Shown here: positions 1 through 11,930 of the stretch, one piece after another | How the letters are laid out: the number at the start of each line of letters is the position of its first letter | Numbering within the stretch: position 1 is the stretch's first letter | Origin: Bactrocera neohumeralis | Lineage: Eukaryota; Arthropoda; Insecta; Diptera; Tephritidae | Assembly (NCBI RefSeq): GCF_024586455.1 | Contig: NC_065919.1 | Span: 11,634,368 to 11,698,367, forward strand | DNA length: 64,000 nucleotides | Direction of reading: 5' to 3' | The notes under the pieces: model-generated | The model's database searches: none | Told to the model about the DNA's origin: nothing | Seen by the model: the letters and a program-made list of their open reading frames with translations, nothing else | Program-made: the position numbers and the translations under genes

Positions 1-1010
1 AAATGAAATAAAAAATTCACTTAAAAAAATAATAAAAAAAATATTTGAAATAAAAAATACGTTAAGCAAACAAAAGCTAATAGAAAAAAGATATCTAAAA
101 AATGTATTCAAATTTTTTAATACAAAAATTTTTAACTAAAAACAATAGAAATAAAAAACGAAATTATCATAAATTTAAAAGAAATATTATTATTGAATTA
201 ATGAAAAAAACAACAAAAACGGTATGCATTACAAATATAATAAATATTAAGATGTAAATATTTACATATGTACATATGTATGTACATATGTATATGAAAA
301 AAATTTTATTTTTTTTTACTAAAAAAATAAGAACTGAAAAAAATATTTTATCAAAAGAAAAAAATAAAAAATTAAAGGTAAAGTTTTTGTTTAATCAATA
401 AAATCAAAACAAACTTTATACGATATAAATATTAAATAAAATAGAGATTGAAAACATTACACAATATACATAAATATTAAGATAAGAAAATATGAAAAAA
501 TTTTTAAGTTTTTTTACTAAAAAAAAAAATAAGAATAAAAAAATATTTTATTAATGTAATAAAAATGTAATCAATAAAAATTAAAAGAAACTTTACACGA
601 AATAAATATTAATTAATAAAAAAAAATTTAAAAAAAATGTATGCAGATGTATGTATTTAAAAAACATGTTTTTAAATTTAAAAAAAAAGCTTAAAAAATT
701 TTAAATTAAACCACAAAGTAAAAGCATTCAATTAATTTTTTTTTTTAATTAAAATTAATGTTTATATAAATATAAAAAAAGCTTTTATAAATAGAAAAAA
801 AATTGTATTAATAAAAAAAAATATTTTACTTTTTAAATTAATAAAATTAAAAAAAATTCAACCAAAAAAAGTTTAAAATAAAAAATTATTTAAAATTAAA
901 AAAAAAAGTTTAAAATAAAAAATTATGTAAAATTAAAAATAATTTAAAACCAAAAAAAAGTAAAAAATAAGTAAAATAAAAATTAAAAGAATAATAATTA
1001 ATAAAGAAAA
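1..1010. repeat. AT-rich repeat tract
   Basis: Almost pure A/T sequence. A module of about 195-200 bases is present twice in degenerate tandem form (about 240-430 and 430-640): both copies carry an ACTAAAAAAA run, a TATTTTAT word, an ATCAATAAAA word and a CTTTA-ACGA-ATAAATATTA word in the same order. No coding potential was seen. Confidence 0.6.
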
Positions 1011-2384
1011 ACGAAACCTTCTACACCATAAGAATATATCGTATCGCCAAAAAGCGCAACACAAACGTTATCCTCAAGAAACTCACACCATTTCCCAAGC
1101 TGGCGTTGCTCACTCATACTCGAGCAAAAAAAAAACGAGTAGGAAAAATGGAAAAAGTAAAATTATGAGCTACTAAAAAACAATTCACACAAAAAAAAAA
1201 TACATAAAATATAAGAATGTTCCTTGAAATATTAAGGGCACAGAGTATGTACGAAGGCACAGCAAGAATGGGTACGACGGACGACAAACAGCGATGTGCA
1301 AAGAAATGAAAGGAATAAGAAAATAGAAAATAATAAACACTTAAATAACACTTCTTTCCACAAGTGCTTAACAATTTGTAATAAAAACAACACTTAAACT
1401 TAAACAGTAGCCGTGAAGGAGGAGTGAAGTGTCTGTCTGAGCGCTGAGTAGATAATGCGGTGGAGAAACAAACTTGTTATGAGTAACCAAACAGCGTCGA
1501 TCGCCAACGAGCCAGTGAGCCCGGCGGCAAACCGAGCTGGCAAATTGACATTTACAAGTAATTCGGCAACTTGTCACTTGGCAAGGTGACATACAATCTT
1601 ATAGGTGTGTGTGTGTGTGTGTGTGTAGTTAATGACACACGAACTTTTGAGCTGAATGAACAACACGCGAACACGAGCAACTTGAGACAAATAAGACAAA
1701 TAGAAATGCTAATAAAAATATTAACAGACAAAATTCGAGCAATCAACACAATGCCAGTCCCGACAAACTGAAGAGACCAAATTGAAAAAAAAAAATCAGA
1801 AATAAATAGACTACACTAACAATGTAGCGGAAAAATAAATATTAAATAGAGAAATGGTGTAAAAGAGGCCGCAAGAAATGAATTTACACTATGTGGGTGT
1901 GTGAAAGTGTGTGAGATGGTTGCTTGGAGGTGATAAATAAGGTAAATAAAGTGAAAAACAGCCAATACCCACACAGCAAACAAAGTATTAGGTATGGTTG
2001 GAGGCACGGCAGTTTGTGAGCAAATGTTGCTCAGTGACAAATTGCTTCTACATATATATATGTATGTATTTGTGAGTGACGGTCAAGTACTACAGATGTG
2101 TTGAAGACAAAAACAAAATTTTAAAGAAAAGTAATAAAATAGAACACAAAAAAGGAGGTCCAACATTCAGGTACAAATAATGACAAATATTGTATAAACA
2201 CATCACAGTTGAAGAGAGAGAGAAAGAGAAGTTGAGAACACAGAACCATGAGATTAAAAACACCGACCATGAAGTTGAGATGCCTGACTTTTCAAGGCCT
2301 AAACAACTTGTGGTCACTGAGCAAGTAGAATAAAGAAATACTTTAAAACAAAAGAGCTTAATGACCACTTTCGTTCACCTTACA
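1011..2384. other. Non-coding stretch, nothing recognised
   Basis: No protein family, RNA gene or element ends could be recognised. The only clear object is a (GT)11 microsatellite at about 1604-1626. Short open frames on both strands look like composition effects. Confidence 0.5.
1604..1626. repeat. (GT)n microsatellite
   Basis: About eleven uninterrupted GT dinucleotides. Confidence 0.95.
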
Positions 2385-3620
2385 TATAATGAGAGCTTTG
2401 GACCATAAGGCATATAGTATGCACTGGGCGTCTTTCTTGATAAAACCAGGGCATTTAATAATGACTTCACTAATATTCTGGCCAGTATAGAATGCGACAT
2501 CATAACATGCATGAAAACTCTACCAAGCAGCAGGAAAATTAATGCAGAAAGGCACTCCTCAAGGGTATGTACTGTCGCCTCTACTGTGGTCACTTGTTGC
2601 AAATGAGCTTCGGAGAAAATTTGAGTCTGCTTAGCAGGCAGAGCTGTACTAGTGATGGGCAAGTACGTAGACACAATTAGTAGCGTGATGAATGGTGCTC
2701 CAAAAGTCATAAACCAACGGTCATTATCGGCTAATCTAGAGGTAAATACCGTTATGACGGCTTTGGTGCTCTTTCCAAAGAGGTACAAGATCCCATCATG
2801 GAAACCCCAGAGGCTCAACGGGGTAGAGTTAACTACCAAGAATCACTTCAAGTAGCTGGGAGTGACTTCTGATAGGAAACTGACGTGGAAACTCAATGGG
2901 GAAGAGACCGAACCACAGGCGGGATCCGGAAACGATAAGTGATGATATTACCAAAAGTGGCAACCACTTTGCTGCTCACTCAATTCAGGAAATACGAAAA
3001 AATACAATACACAACGAAACTTTCGTAACAGCTGACAGACAGATCGGTGCCAGATGGAATGTCTTAGAGATCCCCAAGACCATGTGATAGTGATCGCAAA
3101 GAAAACACGCAAGCATTCTACTAACACGGTCTCGAAAAGACTGCAGGACGGTAGTTGGTTTAGTCACAGTTCACAACATACTAGCACCACGTGCCAGCCT
3201 TATGGGCATTATTAACGTTGCAACATGAAGCAAGAGGTGGAAAGTTGACATTAGAGCGACGCTGGAACAACGCCTCTGCATAAGACCGGTCTTACCTAGA
3301 ACTTGGTCTAAATATCTAAGAGCTTCGCACTTCAAGGGTCTGGCTGAAGCGTTAGAAGTAGATATCAAGTCTTTTTTTAAATTTGGCAAAAACCATTGAC
3401 TTCTGACAAAACGTAAACTTCAGCTCGTATTACTACTGTACCTCCATCATCGTTAGAAGTAGATATCAAGTTTTTTTTTTAAATTTGGCCAAAACCATTG
3501 ACTTCTAACAAAACGTAAACTTCAGCTCGTATTACTACTGTACCTCCATCTGGCATTACCAGCACCTTTAGATCTATGCATGCCGTGACAGCTAGCCAGT
3601 GTAACCTACACATAGGTTAC
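2385..3620 (+). mobile_element. Degenerate LINE relic (LOA/I-like), RT and RNase H end
   Basis: Broken non-LTR retrotransposon read on the plus strand in shifting frames. Reverse-transcriptase pieces are visible: FLDKTRAFNN (normally LDITGAFDN), KGTPQGYVLSPLLWSLVANE at about 2540-2600, then RYKIPSWKPQRLNGVE and LGVTSDRKLTWKLN (thumb-side motifs) up to about 2900. The YADD box is not intact. After a damaged stretch, SRKDCRTVVGLVTVHN at about 3125-3180 and KYLRASHFKGLAEALEVD at about 3310-3365 resemble the C-terminal RNase H and zinc-knuckle end of LOA/R1-type LINEs. Many stops and frameshifts make it non-functional. The clade is inferred from remembered motif similarity. Confidence 0.75.
3351..3550 (+). 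repeat. 101-bp tandem duplication at LINE 3' end
   Basis: The stretch beginning GTTAGAAGTAGATATCAAG and ending GTACCTCCATC occurs twice in direct tandem (about 3351-3449 and 3452-3550), with only a few differences in a T run and single bases. It lies at the end of the LINE relic and points to a recent local duplication. Confidence 0.9.
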
Positions 3621-4979
3621 TGATCATGCACGAAAATACTCACTAAAAAACTTCAGAACAAAGAAGCAACAGCGCTAAAAAACTAGAACAAGTTGGCGCT
3701 CACCTCCCAAATAGCAAGTTTTCGCATAATCGAAACAGTATTGCTTTTATATTTGAATAGTCATATTCAGACAAAAAAATGACTTCCATAAATTTTGAAC
3801 AAAATCAAATTTAAAGAAACCTGTTCTTCATTCTTATAGCATGACATGACATTCATTCATACGAAAATAAATTTGACTGAAAGTAAACAAAATTAGCTCA
3901 CAAATAAGTTTAGTTAAATTTTTTCTACTTAACGCTCTTTAGTCTAGAGATTAGTAACAACCGACATTTGTCACTTGAAATATCATAGAATAAATTATAA
4001 AAAAAAACCACGGAACTTGTGTAAACCCCACATACATACATACTTCACACGCATTTTGAAAACTGCGCTGAACAATTGACACTTTTAACATAAAACTAAA
4101 AATATAAGAAAACAAAGCCGAATTAGCATAACGCATAACAACAAAAACAACAAAGTGTTTGCCATCATCATTTGTATGAGCGTTAATTTCTTTGGCACAC
4201 AATTATTTGAAGCTACGCAGCGGCAGTGACTGCCAGCTTGCCATGACGACTCCATTGGAAATATTATTATTATTATTCGGAGTTATTGCTCGCCTGTTGG
4301 TGTGTTGGTAACTGCTTTGACGGCACATTTGCGGGCCACTGATTCGTTGGGTTGACAATTTGTAAGTGTGTGTGTATGTATAAGTGTGTGTGAGTTCGCC
4401 AGTTTAGCCGTGCGCACATTTGCTGGTCTGCTACACTTTATGTGCGCAATTTGCTTTAGTTTATCGAATATGTTGATTTGAGTGCTTGTTGCTTTTGTGA
4501 AATAATTTTGTAATTTTTGTTTTTGTTAAATTTAGCTTGAGGCTCCTCCTAATGATATATGGTAATTATGGTAAATGTAATGCATAATTTGCTACAGCCT
4601 TTTATTTTTGAGTTTCTATAAAAGCTAAACATTGTTGTTGCAAGTTGCGTAAGCGGAGCTTTGAACTATGTAAAAAGGTTAAGAATTAAGAACTGTACTT
4701 TTCCATTCATCCATTTCTAGTTTTTATACGACATTTTGAAGTGCTTTCCGCACATTCTAAAGCAGCAAACTATTGGTCGAATTCCAGCGTTGATATGGTC
4801 TTTTAAAAATTTGCAACCACTGCGACATCTATCGGCAGCTTGCAACTTCTCGAACTTGCTTTGAAAGCTCTGAGTTACGTATAGACCTGCTTCGATAATT
4901 TTCGAAACCACAAAAAAATCAGATGAGGATAAAATACTTTGAGAAGAGAAAATAAAATAACACAAAATGAAAAAACAAG
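3621..4979. other. Non-coding stretch, nothing recognised
   Basis: AT-rich sequence with short TG microsatellite-like runs near 4365-4395 and an (ATT)n run near 4264. No exon, RNA gene or transposon end could be recognised. An 82-residue minus-strand frame at 4717-4965 has no recognisable motif. Confidence 0.4.
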
Positions 4980-5820
4980 GAAAAACGTTCCACTCGGCTG
5001 CACCGAAGCTTTAATACCCTAGGTATACATAGATATAAGTTTCCTGACAATAATTTGAATCTATATGGTATAGTGATGTGGACAATAATCCATACCAAAT
5101 TTCGTCCAGTTAAAGAACTTTTTCAAATAAGAACTTTTCTATAAGAATCCGAGCTGAACAATTTCTTCGGAGAAAACAGAAATTTTGGAAACGGCGACTT
5201 GAGTTTAATCGTTCGTTTTGCCTGGCAGCTATACACAATAGAGGTCGGATGTGGGATATCTTCAGAAATTCTATCGTCAAGTATAAAAATCTTCTACACA
5301 GGAACGTGATTTTGATCGATCAGTTTGCATGACAGCTATATGCAATAGTAGCTCTATTAGAAACATTTCTTCGGAGATTATAGTGTTGACTTGGTCAATA
5401 ATTCATGCCAAATTTTGTGAAAATATCTTATCAAATAAAAAGAGTCTTCCACACATGGACTCGAGTTTAATCGTTCATTTTGTATGGTAGCTATACGCTA
5501 TAGTGGTCAGATCTGGGCAATTTCTTCAGAAATTCTAGTGTTGCTTTGAACAACAAGCCAAGCCGAATTCCGATAAGTTACAAGTTCAAATAACAAACTT
5601 TTCCATACAAGAACTTGATACTGATCGTATAGTTTCTATGGCAGCTATATGCTATAGCAGTCCGATATCGGCGGTTCCGACAAATTAACAGCTTCTTGGA
5701 GAAAAAATGACCTGTGCAAAATTTCAGAGCGATAACTCATAAACTAAGGGAGAAGTTTTGATATATAAAGATGAGCATAGCTGAATCGACTCAGCTCAAC
5801 ACGCTGACTATTTTATATAT
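4980..5820 (+). repeat. 155-bp dispersed array 1 (DINE/Helentron-like?)
   Basis: Starts with a head module (CTCGGCTGCACCGAAGC, then TAATACCCT) that can fold as a short TCGG/CCGA hairpin at 4994-5006. About four degenerate units of roughly 155 bp follow, each with a GCAGCTATATGC-type core, GGTCCGAT, AATTTCTTCGGA and CAAATTTCGTG. A tail module (GAATCGACTCAGCTCAACACG) ends it. The same head-units-tail order recurs in other arrays of this window. Class is inference. Confidence 0.8.
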
Positions 5821-6991
5821 TTTTTATTTAAATAAATATTTTATAGAGTATATGTACATATGTAAGTATATGTAAAATACAAATTAACTCATATGGCACA
5901 TGTATCTACACTTCTACAACACTCTTGAAACAAGCAATTTGTTAAGACTTTATTCTTTGACGACGTAAGACCAGCAATGTGCTGTGTCACCCGGGATGAA
6001 TTGCAAATATCTTCAGTTCACTACAAGCAGACAAAAAACTCTGCATATGACAAAGCAAAACGGCCAATGCTTACGGAAGCCAATAGCTTAATGGCAGATG
6101 TGTCAACGACAAACTAGACGACATAGTTGGCGATCGACTGTTGAGGACGTTGAACCGCGCAGTTTGACTAGCCGAGCGAGCGCACAATTGCAGTTGGCAA
6201 ACTTTTCAAGTTTACTACAAGCCTAGCCAAGGCACGAGAAGTTCTGGTGCCACGGTTTTTAGATTTTTATAGTATATTTTTATATTTTGTTTATATTTTC
6301 TCTCGTGCTAGCATACTTTAGTGTCATATAGTGAGCTCTTCTTTGGTATAATCTCAGCAAAAAAAAAAAAATTAAATTAAAATAAGAATTAAATTTAAAT
6401 AGAATTAAATTTAAATAAGTAGAAGTAAAACCAAAGCCGTTGATAGCTTAAACATAATAAAATGGGCGCGGAAACTTGATCTATATATTAACCGCTTTTT
6501 TTCAACTTTTATTTGACAAAAAGCGTTCAAACTAGACACGTGGTTCAGATCTCCTTTGCGTGCCGGCATGGTTGTGCATTGGCAACAGGTTTTCCATTTC
6601 TACAAAACGGCTTGAGAATCTACTTTAAAGAGTGTCATGTAACAAACTTGATTGCTAACTTTGCCCTCCAACTTTATTCATTACCACGGCGTTCACAAAT
6701 GTTGGCTACTTTTCGCCAAAATACTGTGGAATGCCTATTGAGCGCACGCCAACTTCATACAAAACAAAAGCGAAGAAAATGAGAGCGGAAACGTTCTTGC
6801 AAAGAGTCTAAAGAGTTTCATTTATACATAAATCTGACTCGCTTGGAGAGAGCAAAGCATTTTGTAGCCCAATCCCATGACCTTCGCAATGGTTTTTGGC
6901 TATAACTCTAGTAGGTCTTAATCTTTCCAATTAACTCAGTCGAAAATGATCAATTGTAGCCAGGCCAGTTAGTCAATTCCCATCAAAAATA
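5821..6991. other. Non-coding stretch, nothing recognised
   Basis: No recognisable gene. There is an A-rich patch with short AATTAAATTTAAAT-type internal repeats at about 6360-6425. An 89-residue plus-strand frame at 6513-6782 shows no known motif, signal peptide or splice context. Confidence 0.4.
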
Positions 6992-7215
6992 AGAGGTCAA
7001 TTGAAAAGTCCATGGCCTACCATAGTAAAGCACATTTTTTTTTTGGTAGAACTCGTTTTTTTTATGCAACACAGTTCGCTTCCAAAGTGACAAACTGATT
7101 ATAACGATCATCCAACTTTTCGATACAATTTTTGCCGTACGATTTGTCCTTTGCTTCAAAATAGACCTCTATTTCGGCGACCACAACTTCATTCGACGAA
7201 AATATCACTGAAAAA
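6992..7215 (-). mobile_element. Mariner relic, 3' end only
   Basis: Minus-strand reading gives YFEAKDKSYGKNCIEKLD and the tail VTLEANCVA, the expected C-terminus of a mariner transposase that also occurs at 33.3 and 57.0 kb. The terminal inverted repeat GAGGTCAATTGAAAAGTCC is at about 6993-7011. The rest of the element is missing: homology stops at about 7210, so this is a truncated remnant. Confidence 0.85.
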
Positions 7216-8962
7216 AAAAAAACGCTCCAGAGATCACCATGTACAAGAAAGTTATGCACAAATTAAGGTTAAGGGCATGAGTCTACATATTTCTTTGTAT
7301 TATTTTTTTTTTATACTCCCACATCGTAAGCACCATTCATTAAGCCCAACGTAGCCGAAGAAATCCATGAGCGACGCGGCAAAAGCAATAACACTGCGCG
7401 GCAAAATAGTATTTACCCTGGACGAGGTGTGAAATCACATGTAATTAATAAACCAATAACACGCAATTTAGCCATCGCCATCTGAGGATGAACCACGGAC
7501 ATCATTAAGAAACGAACAGACACTTTTTCGCACAAAGTGTGGAGAAAAGAATGCTTAGCTGAACGGGTGCTTGGCAGTAAAGCAGACACGCACAAGACAG
7601 GCTAAAAACATGTTTGCAGAATTTATTAAAAGTTCAAACAAAGTTCACTCAACTCGTGTCAATTTAATGAGATACTTCAAGAAAGCATAGCTTAAGTTTA
7701 AGCTAAAAATTTCAGCTTAAATGGTGAATGGCTGAGAAGTGCGGTTTGACTGTGTTAGTCGTTTGAGAAAGCAACGGAAGCGTCGAAACGGGAAGGAGGC
7801 GTGTTGTAGGCGAAGTGGAACTGTTGTATTGTTGGCTGGGCGAATCGAACTAGACACGCACAGCGCGTAAATATGCCTGCCGAACGCTAACGCCTCCAAC
7901 GGCAACAAGATATGTCGGAGTTACCAGCGGTTGATGTTGCCGCGTAAGAATCAGTAACAGCAACTGACCACTGGACAACAATGGGCATTCAATAATTTTA
8001 TAAGCACTCGAGTTGATAGCGCTTCACCATTTATTGTGTTTTGTTGTTGACTTCTTCTTGACAACTTGCGTTGGCTGGCCTGGCGTTAATGTGAAATTGA
8101 TTAATTGAATAATTAATTTTGATAGTTCAACACTTTCGTGCGCTCGACACGCTATTTGTTGCTCTCCTTCCTCTACACACGGATTGTTTTTGTTGTTTGT
8201 TGTAGTCGCTGGGGCGTTCACAACGATTTGTCGGCTTCGAGCTGCTCGACACATTAAGTTTTGCTTTTTTATTTTTATTATTTTCGGTATTTTCTGATGG
8301 TTTTCTAATTGAAACGACATGACGCAAGCAATCAAAGCAAAATTAAATCGATTATTGTTATGCCTGAGAAAGTGATTTGCGATAAGCAAGCGCGGAAAGC
8401 ACACACCGTTGTCTTAACTGCGAACGCGAACTTGATAAGAATTTCATTTGTTATAAATGTAGGGGCCAATAAATATCCAGCAACCATAAATATTAGGATT
8501 AGGGTAGGTTATATCTGGTATATAGGTATCATATATCCGCTTGTCACGGCATACATAAACTTACTGGTCCTTAGTAAAACCATCCGCATTACATCAAATC
8601 AAATTACATCATCGAAATATTTCTGCGAACAAATACAGAGTACGATTGTGTTACAAGAACACAATTACTTACATCTGAGATTTAAGTATGGAATGTGTAA
8701 CGAAAGAAAATAGAAGACACACAAGTGGCAAAAGCAAAAGCAGAAAATAGATTAAACTTTCTATTGGGTGGACTCAACTCAAAACGTAATGCTCTGCGTT
8801 ATAATTACCGCAGTAATTATATGGCTTACAGTCTTCACATGCGCAGAAAAGAAGAAAAACATATCATTCAAGCACAGTTAAGCAAAAGAGTGCAGATATA
8901 GTAAAAATGTTAGAACGAGATACGACGAAATGAAAATCAGAAAGAAGACAGTAATGAATATA
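7216..8962. other. Non-coding stretch, nothing recognised
   Basis: Moderate-GC sequence with CAA/TTG-rich patches. Overlapping open frames on both strands at 8024-8713 have no recognised motifs. No RNA gene or transposon end was seen. Confidence 0.4.
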
Positions 8963-9240
8963 TGTGATTATGATGATGGTGATAAAGAAGATGATGATGA
9001 TGATCATGGAGATGATGATGATGATGATGATGATGTTAATGATGATGATGATGATAATTATTAGGATGATGATGGTGATATTGAAGATGATCATAATAAT
9101 GATGATGATGATGATGATTACGATAATGATAATGATGATGATGATGATAATTATTAGGATAATGATGATGATGATGATGGTTATGATGAAGAGATTATGA
9201 TAATGATGATGATGATAATTATTACGATGATGATAATTAT

Positions 9241-9274
<34 letters not shown>

Positions 9275-9285
9275 ATGATGATTAC

Positions 9286-9316
<31 letters not shown>

Positions 9317-9318
9317 AC

Positions 9319-9349
<31 letters not shown>

Positions 9350-9687
9350 ACGATGATGTTAATGATGATGATGATGATAATTATTAGGATGATGATGGTG
9401 ATATTGAAGATGATCATAATAATCATAATATCTAATGATGATGATCATGATAAAGATGATGATAATGATGATCATGGAGATAATGATGATGATAATATGA
9501 TGATGATAATGATGATGATGATGATAATTATTAGGGTGATGATGATAATAATGATGATAATAATAATGATGATGATAATATTTATGCTGATGATGATGAT
9601 GACGATGATAATGATGATGATCATGATAATGATGACAATAATAATAATGATGGTGATGATAAAGGTAATGATGATAATGATATGATT
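8963..9687. repeat. Long imperfect GAT microsatellite with higher-order copies
   Basis: About 725 bp of GAT/GATAAT/GATGGT repeats. A segment of roughly 68 bp containing GATAATTATTAGGATGATG and GGTGATATTGAAGATGATC appears twice almost unchanged, near 9032-9100 and 9352-9423, so the array grew partly by block duplication. The long Met/Ile-only frames are products of the repeat. Confidence 0.95.
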
Positions 9688-9888
9688 CATAAGCTCATAC
9701 GAGTTTGTAGCTTTGAAAGCGTTCAATGAAAAGTACATATCTAAATCCAGTACTCGAAAGCAATCAAAATGATCTATCTTAAGGATATGGCAAGCTATAT
9801 GCTATAGTCTTACGAACTGAACAATTTTATCAGAGATTCTACCGCAGTTATGGATACTGCCAAATTTCGTGAAGACAACTAGTCAAAT

Positions 9889-10034
9889 GTGACCTGGTCT
9901 ACGGAAAGGAGGGCTTAGGTGTCAAAAAATCAATTTTTCACTTTTTAGTTGATTCGGATGGATTTGATTTTTAACAGCTGTTTCCCAGAAAACTAGTTTT
10001 CGCACGTTAGCTCCCTTTTCGTAGACCAGGTCAC
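9889..10034. mobile_element. Small MITE with ~22-bp inverted ends
   Basis: The left end reads GTGACCTGGTCTACGGAAAG and the right end is its reverse complement with one substitution (CTTTTCGTAGACCAGGTCAC). The interior is a short AT-rich spacer with no ORF. It sits inside a 155-bp array unit, whose normal order CGTCAAATAAAAAAG is interrupted exactly here. AAAT occurs on both sides (9885-9888 and 10035-10038), consistent with a 4-bp target duplication. Superfamily unknown. Confidence 0.85.
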
Positions 10035-10239
10035 AAATAAAGAAGTTTTTCATATAAAAACTTGATTTTGATGAAACACAGCAGCAATATGCTATAGTGG
10101 TTCCACAAAAAGAGTAGCTTATTGAGTGGAAAAAGACGTATACAAAATTTCACAATGATATATCAAAAACTGTTGAACTAGTTTGCATAAATACAGACAG
10201 ACACAGAGAGACCTGGCTAACTTTGACTCAGACTTGCGG

Positions 10240-10488
10240 TCTTAGACCAAGTATCCAAGAAGCCGAACCATCCCTGCCCAGGGTTATGCGCTGGGTTTGA
10301 GACCCGCCACGTAAAAAATACTAACAAAAAAATATTCTCGGATAAGGGAACCCCCTTTTGATAACGACTCCTGCAAACGTGTTAAGGATAACGATTTAAG
10401 GGTATGCACCCGGAATATCCGGTGCATTGATTGGGAAGGTGCCGTTGCCCAGTTGGTTGATGTTCTCGTTAGAGTAAAGATAAATAGA
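10240..10488 (+). mobile_element. RTE-type LINE, 5' fragment
   Basis: Contains CCCTGCCCAGGGTTATGCGC and a frame reading VCTRNIRCIDWEGAVAQLVD, the remembered start of the apurinic endonuclease domain of dipteran RTE/BovB-like elements. Only the 5' end is present, which is unusual for LINEs. Near-identical words GACCTGGCTAACTTTGACTC (about 10211) and GACCTGGCTAAATCGACTC (about 10485) flank it. They may be a target duplication or copies of the host array tail. Confidence 0.7.
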
Positions 10489-10590
10489 CCTGGCTAAATC
10501 GACTCAGTTCGTCGCGCTGACCATACGATCTGTCACGTTTCAATCCGGGTGTCACAAACTTCGTGGCCAACTTAATATACTCTACACAGG

Positions 10591-11930
10591 CAATAAAAAT
10601 AATACTAATATGGATCTATGTTTGGCCAATACTACATGCTCATACTAGAGATTTGCAACAGTCAATCAAGATACCAGTTGTCTTTGTAAGCAATTACGAA
10701 CATTACGCGATCAAACTGTACACGTAATTGCAGCATGGACAATTCTTGAATGAAACCTTCGAAGCAAAAGAAACTTTTTTCGCGCGGAAATTGTGAATAC
10801 GCGCAACAGCGGGCAAGCGCTCATGAACTTGACATTCACTGCAATGCAATGTCTCGCACAATGGGAGGAGATTGACGTGAACGCCGAAGCAACGAACCGG
10901 TAAAATTAAACAAACCAAAGATCACCAGCGGCTGGCAAGCAAGCAACAAGTTAGGGGGGAAAAAACAAAATCAACAAAAAAGAACACCTGACAGCCGAGA
11001 CAATGGCAACGCAACAGGCGCAACGTAAACTAACTCAAATGCAACGCTGACTGCGAGAGTGGCTATTTGATTACAATGAAATCTTCACACAATACTCCAG
11101 CTGCAATGCGCATGCGCTGGTCGGACAAGCTCAAATTGCTGACATGTCGTTGTTGTTGCTTACTACAATAATAAAAATATTACACACTCGTGACGTCTCT
11201 GGCTCACCATGTGTGAAAGAACACATACGCGTTGTTGCATGAGCAGACGATTTGAGGTCATGGCGGCGCGATGCAGCAATAATCAGCCATTAACCGTAGA
11301 TTCAGTTTTCTTTTTGTGCCCATGTTTTATGCACGCTCTTTTATTTCTGTACGCGCACACGAGGGGTGGATCATCACTGTCACTTGGTAAGTGCGCTAAG
11401 TTTAAGCTAGACTTTGTTCTTTCATTTGCAATAACATGTCTATTTCTACTATCCACGTTGGTATGAGCATAAACTTTTAACTGCAGACGTTTAGACTTTC
11501 GTTCTGCCATTCAAATATTTCAGAACTCTCTTAGACTATACATTTCGTAGATACTTGTTACCAATTCTCAGTAGCCAACTAAACGCTTTCAAGCAAACCG
11601 CTTGGCAATAGCTTTCAAAGTAGAGAAGTAAGTAAGCACTTATGTTCATAGCGATATAAAATATTGTATATATATAATCATGACTTGTTAATCTTCACGC
11701 CTATTATGTTTTCTAATAGGTTTAAATCTTTCTGCTCGCTTTTGTGCTTGCTTTGCGAACATTTCATACGAAATTCTTAAATGATCTTAAATAAATGATG
11801 AACAGTGGGATCTCAGACAGCATGCTTAATAAAGGCAGTTCATTGAAGGAGCGTTAAACTTTGAGTTAGAGAGTGCAACAACCTCCGTCAGTCATAACTA
11901 AGATCTGCAGAATGAAATTCGGTTAATACG
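10591..11930. other. Non-coding stretch, nothing recognised
   Basis: Relatively GC-rich for this window between 10700 and 11500, with short frames open on both strands. No motif, signal peptide or plausible exon pair was identified. Confidence 0.35.

Larger units (their letters stand above)
9771..10590 (+). repeat. 155-bp dispersed array 2, interrupted
   Basis: Degenerate member of the 155-bp family (GCAAGCTATATGCTATAG, CAAATTTCGTGAAG, CATATAAAAACTTGATTTTG). Its tail module CTGGCTAAATCGACTCAG and GTGTCACAAACTTCGTGGCC ends near 10580. It is split by a 146-bp MITE and by a fragment of an RTE-type LINE (separate entries). Confidence 0.75.

Noticed and set aside
9197..9685. 162-codon Met/Ile/Asp frame in the GAT region
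   Set aside because: It is a direct translation of a trinucleotide repeat; the opposite strand is equally open. No coding evidence.
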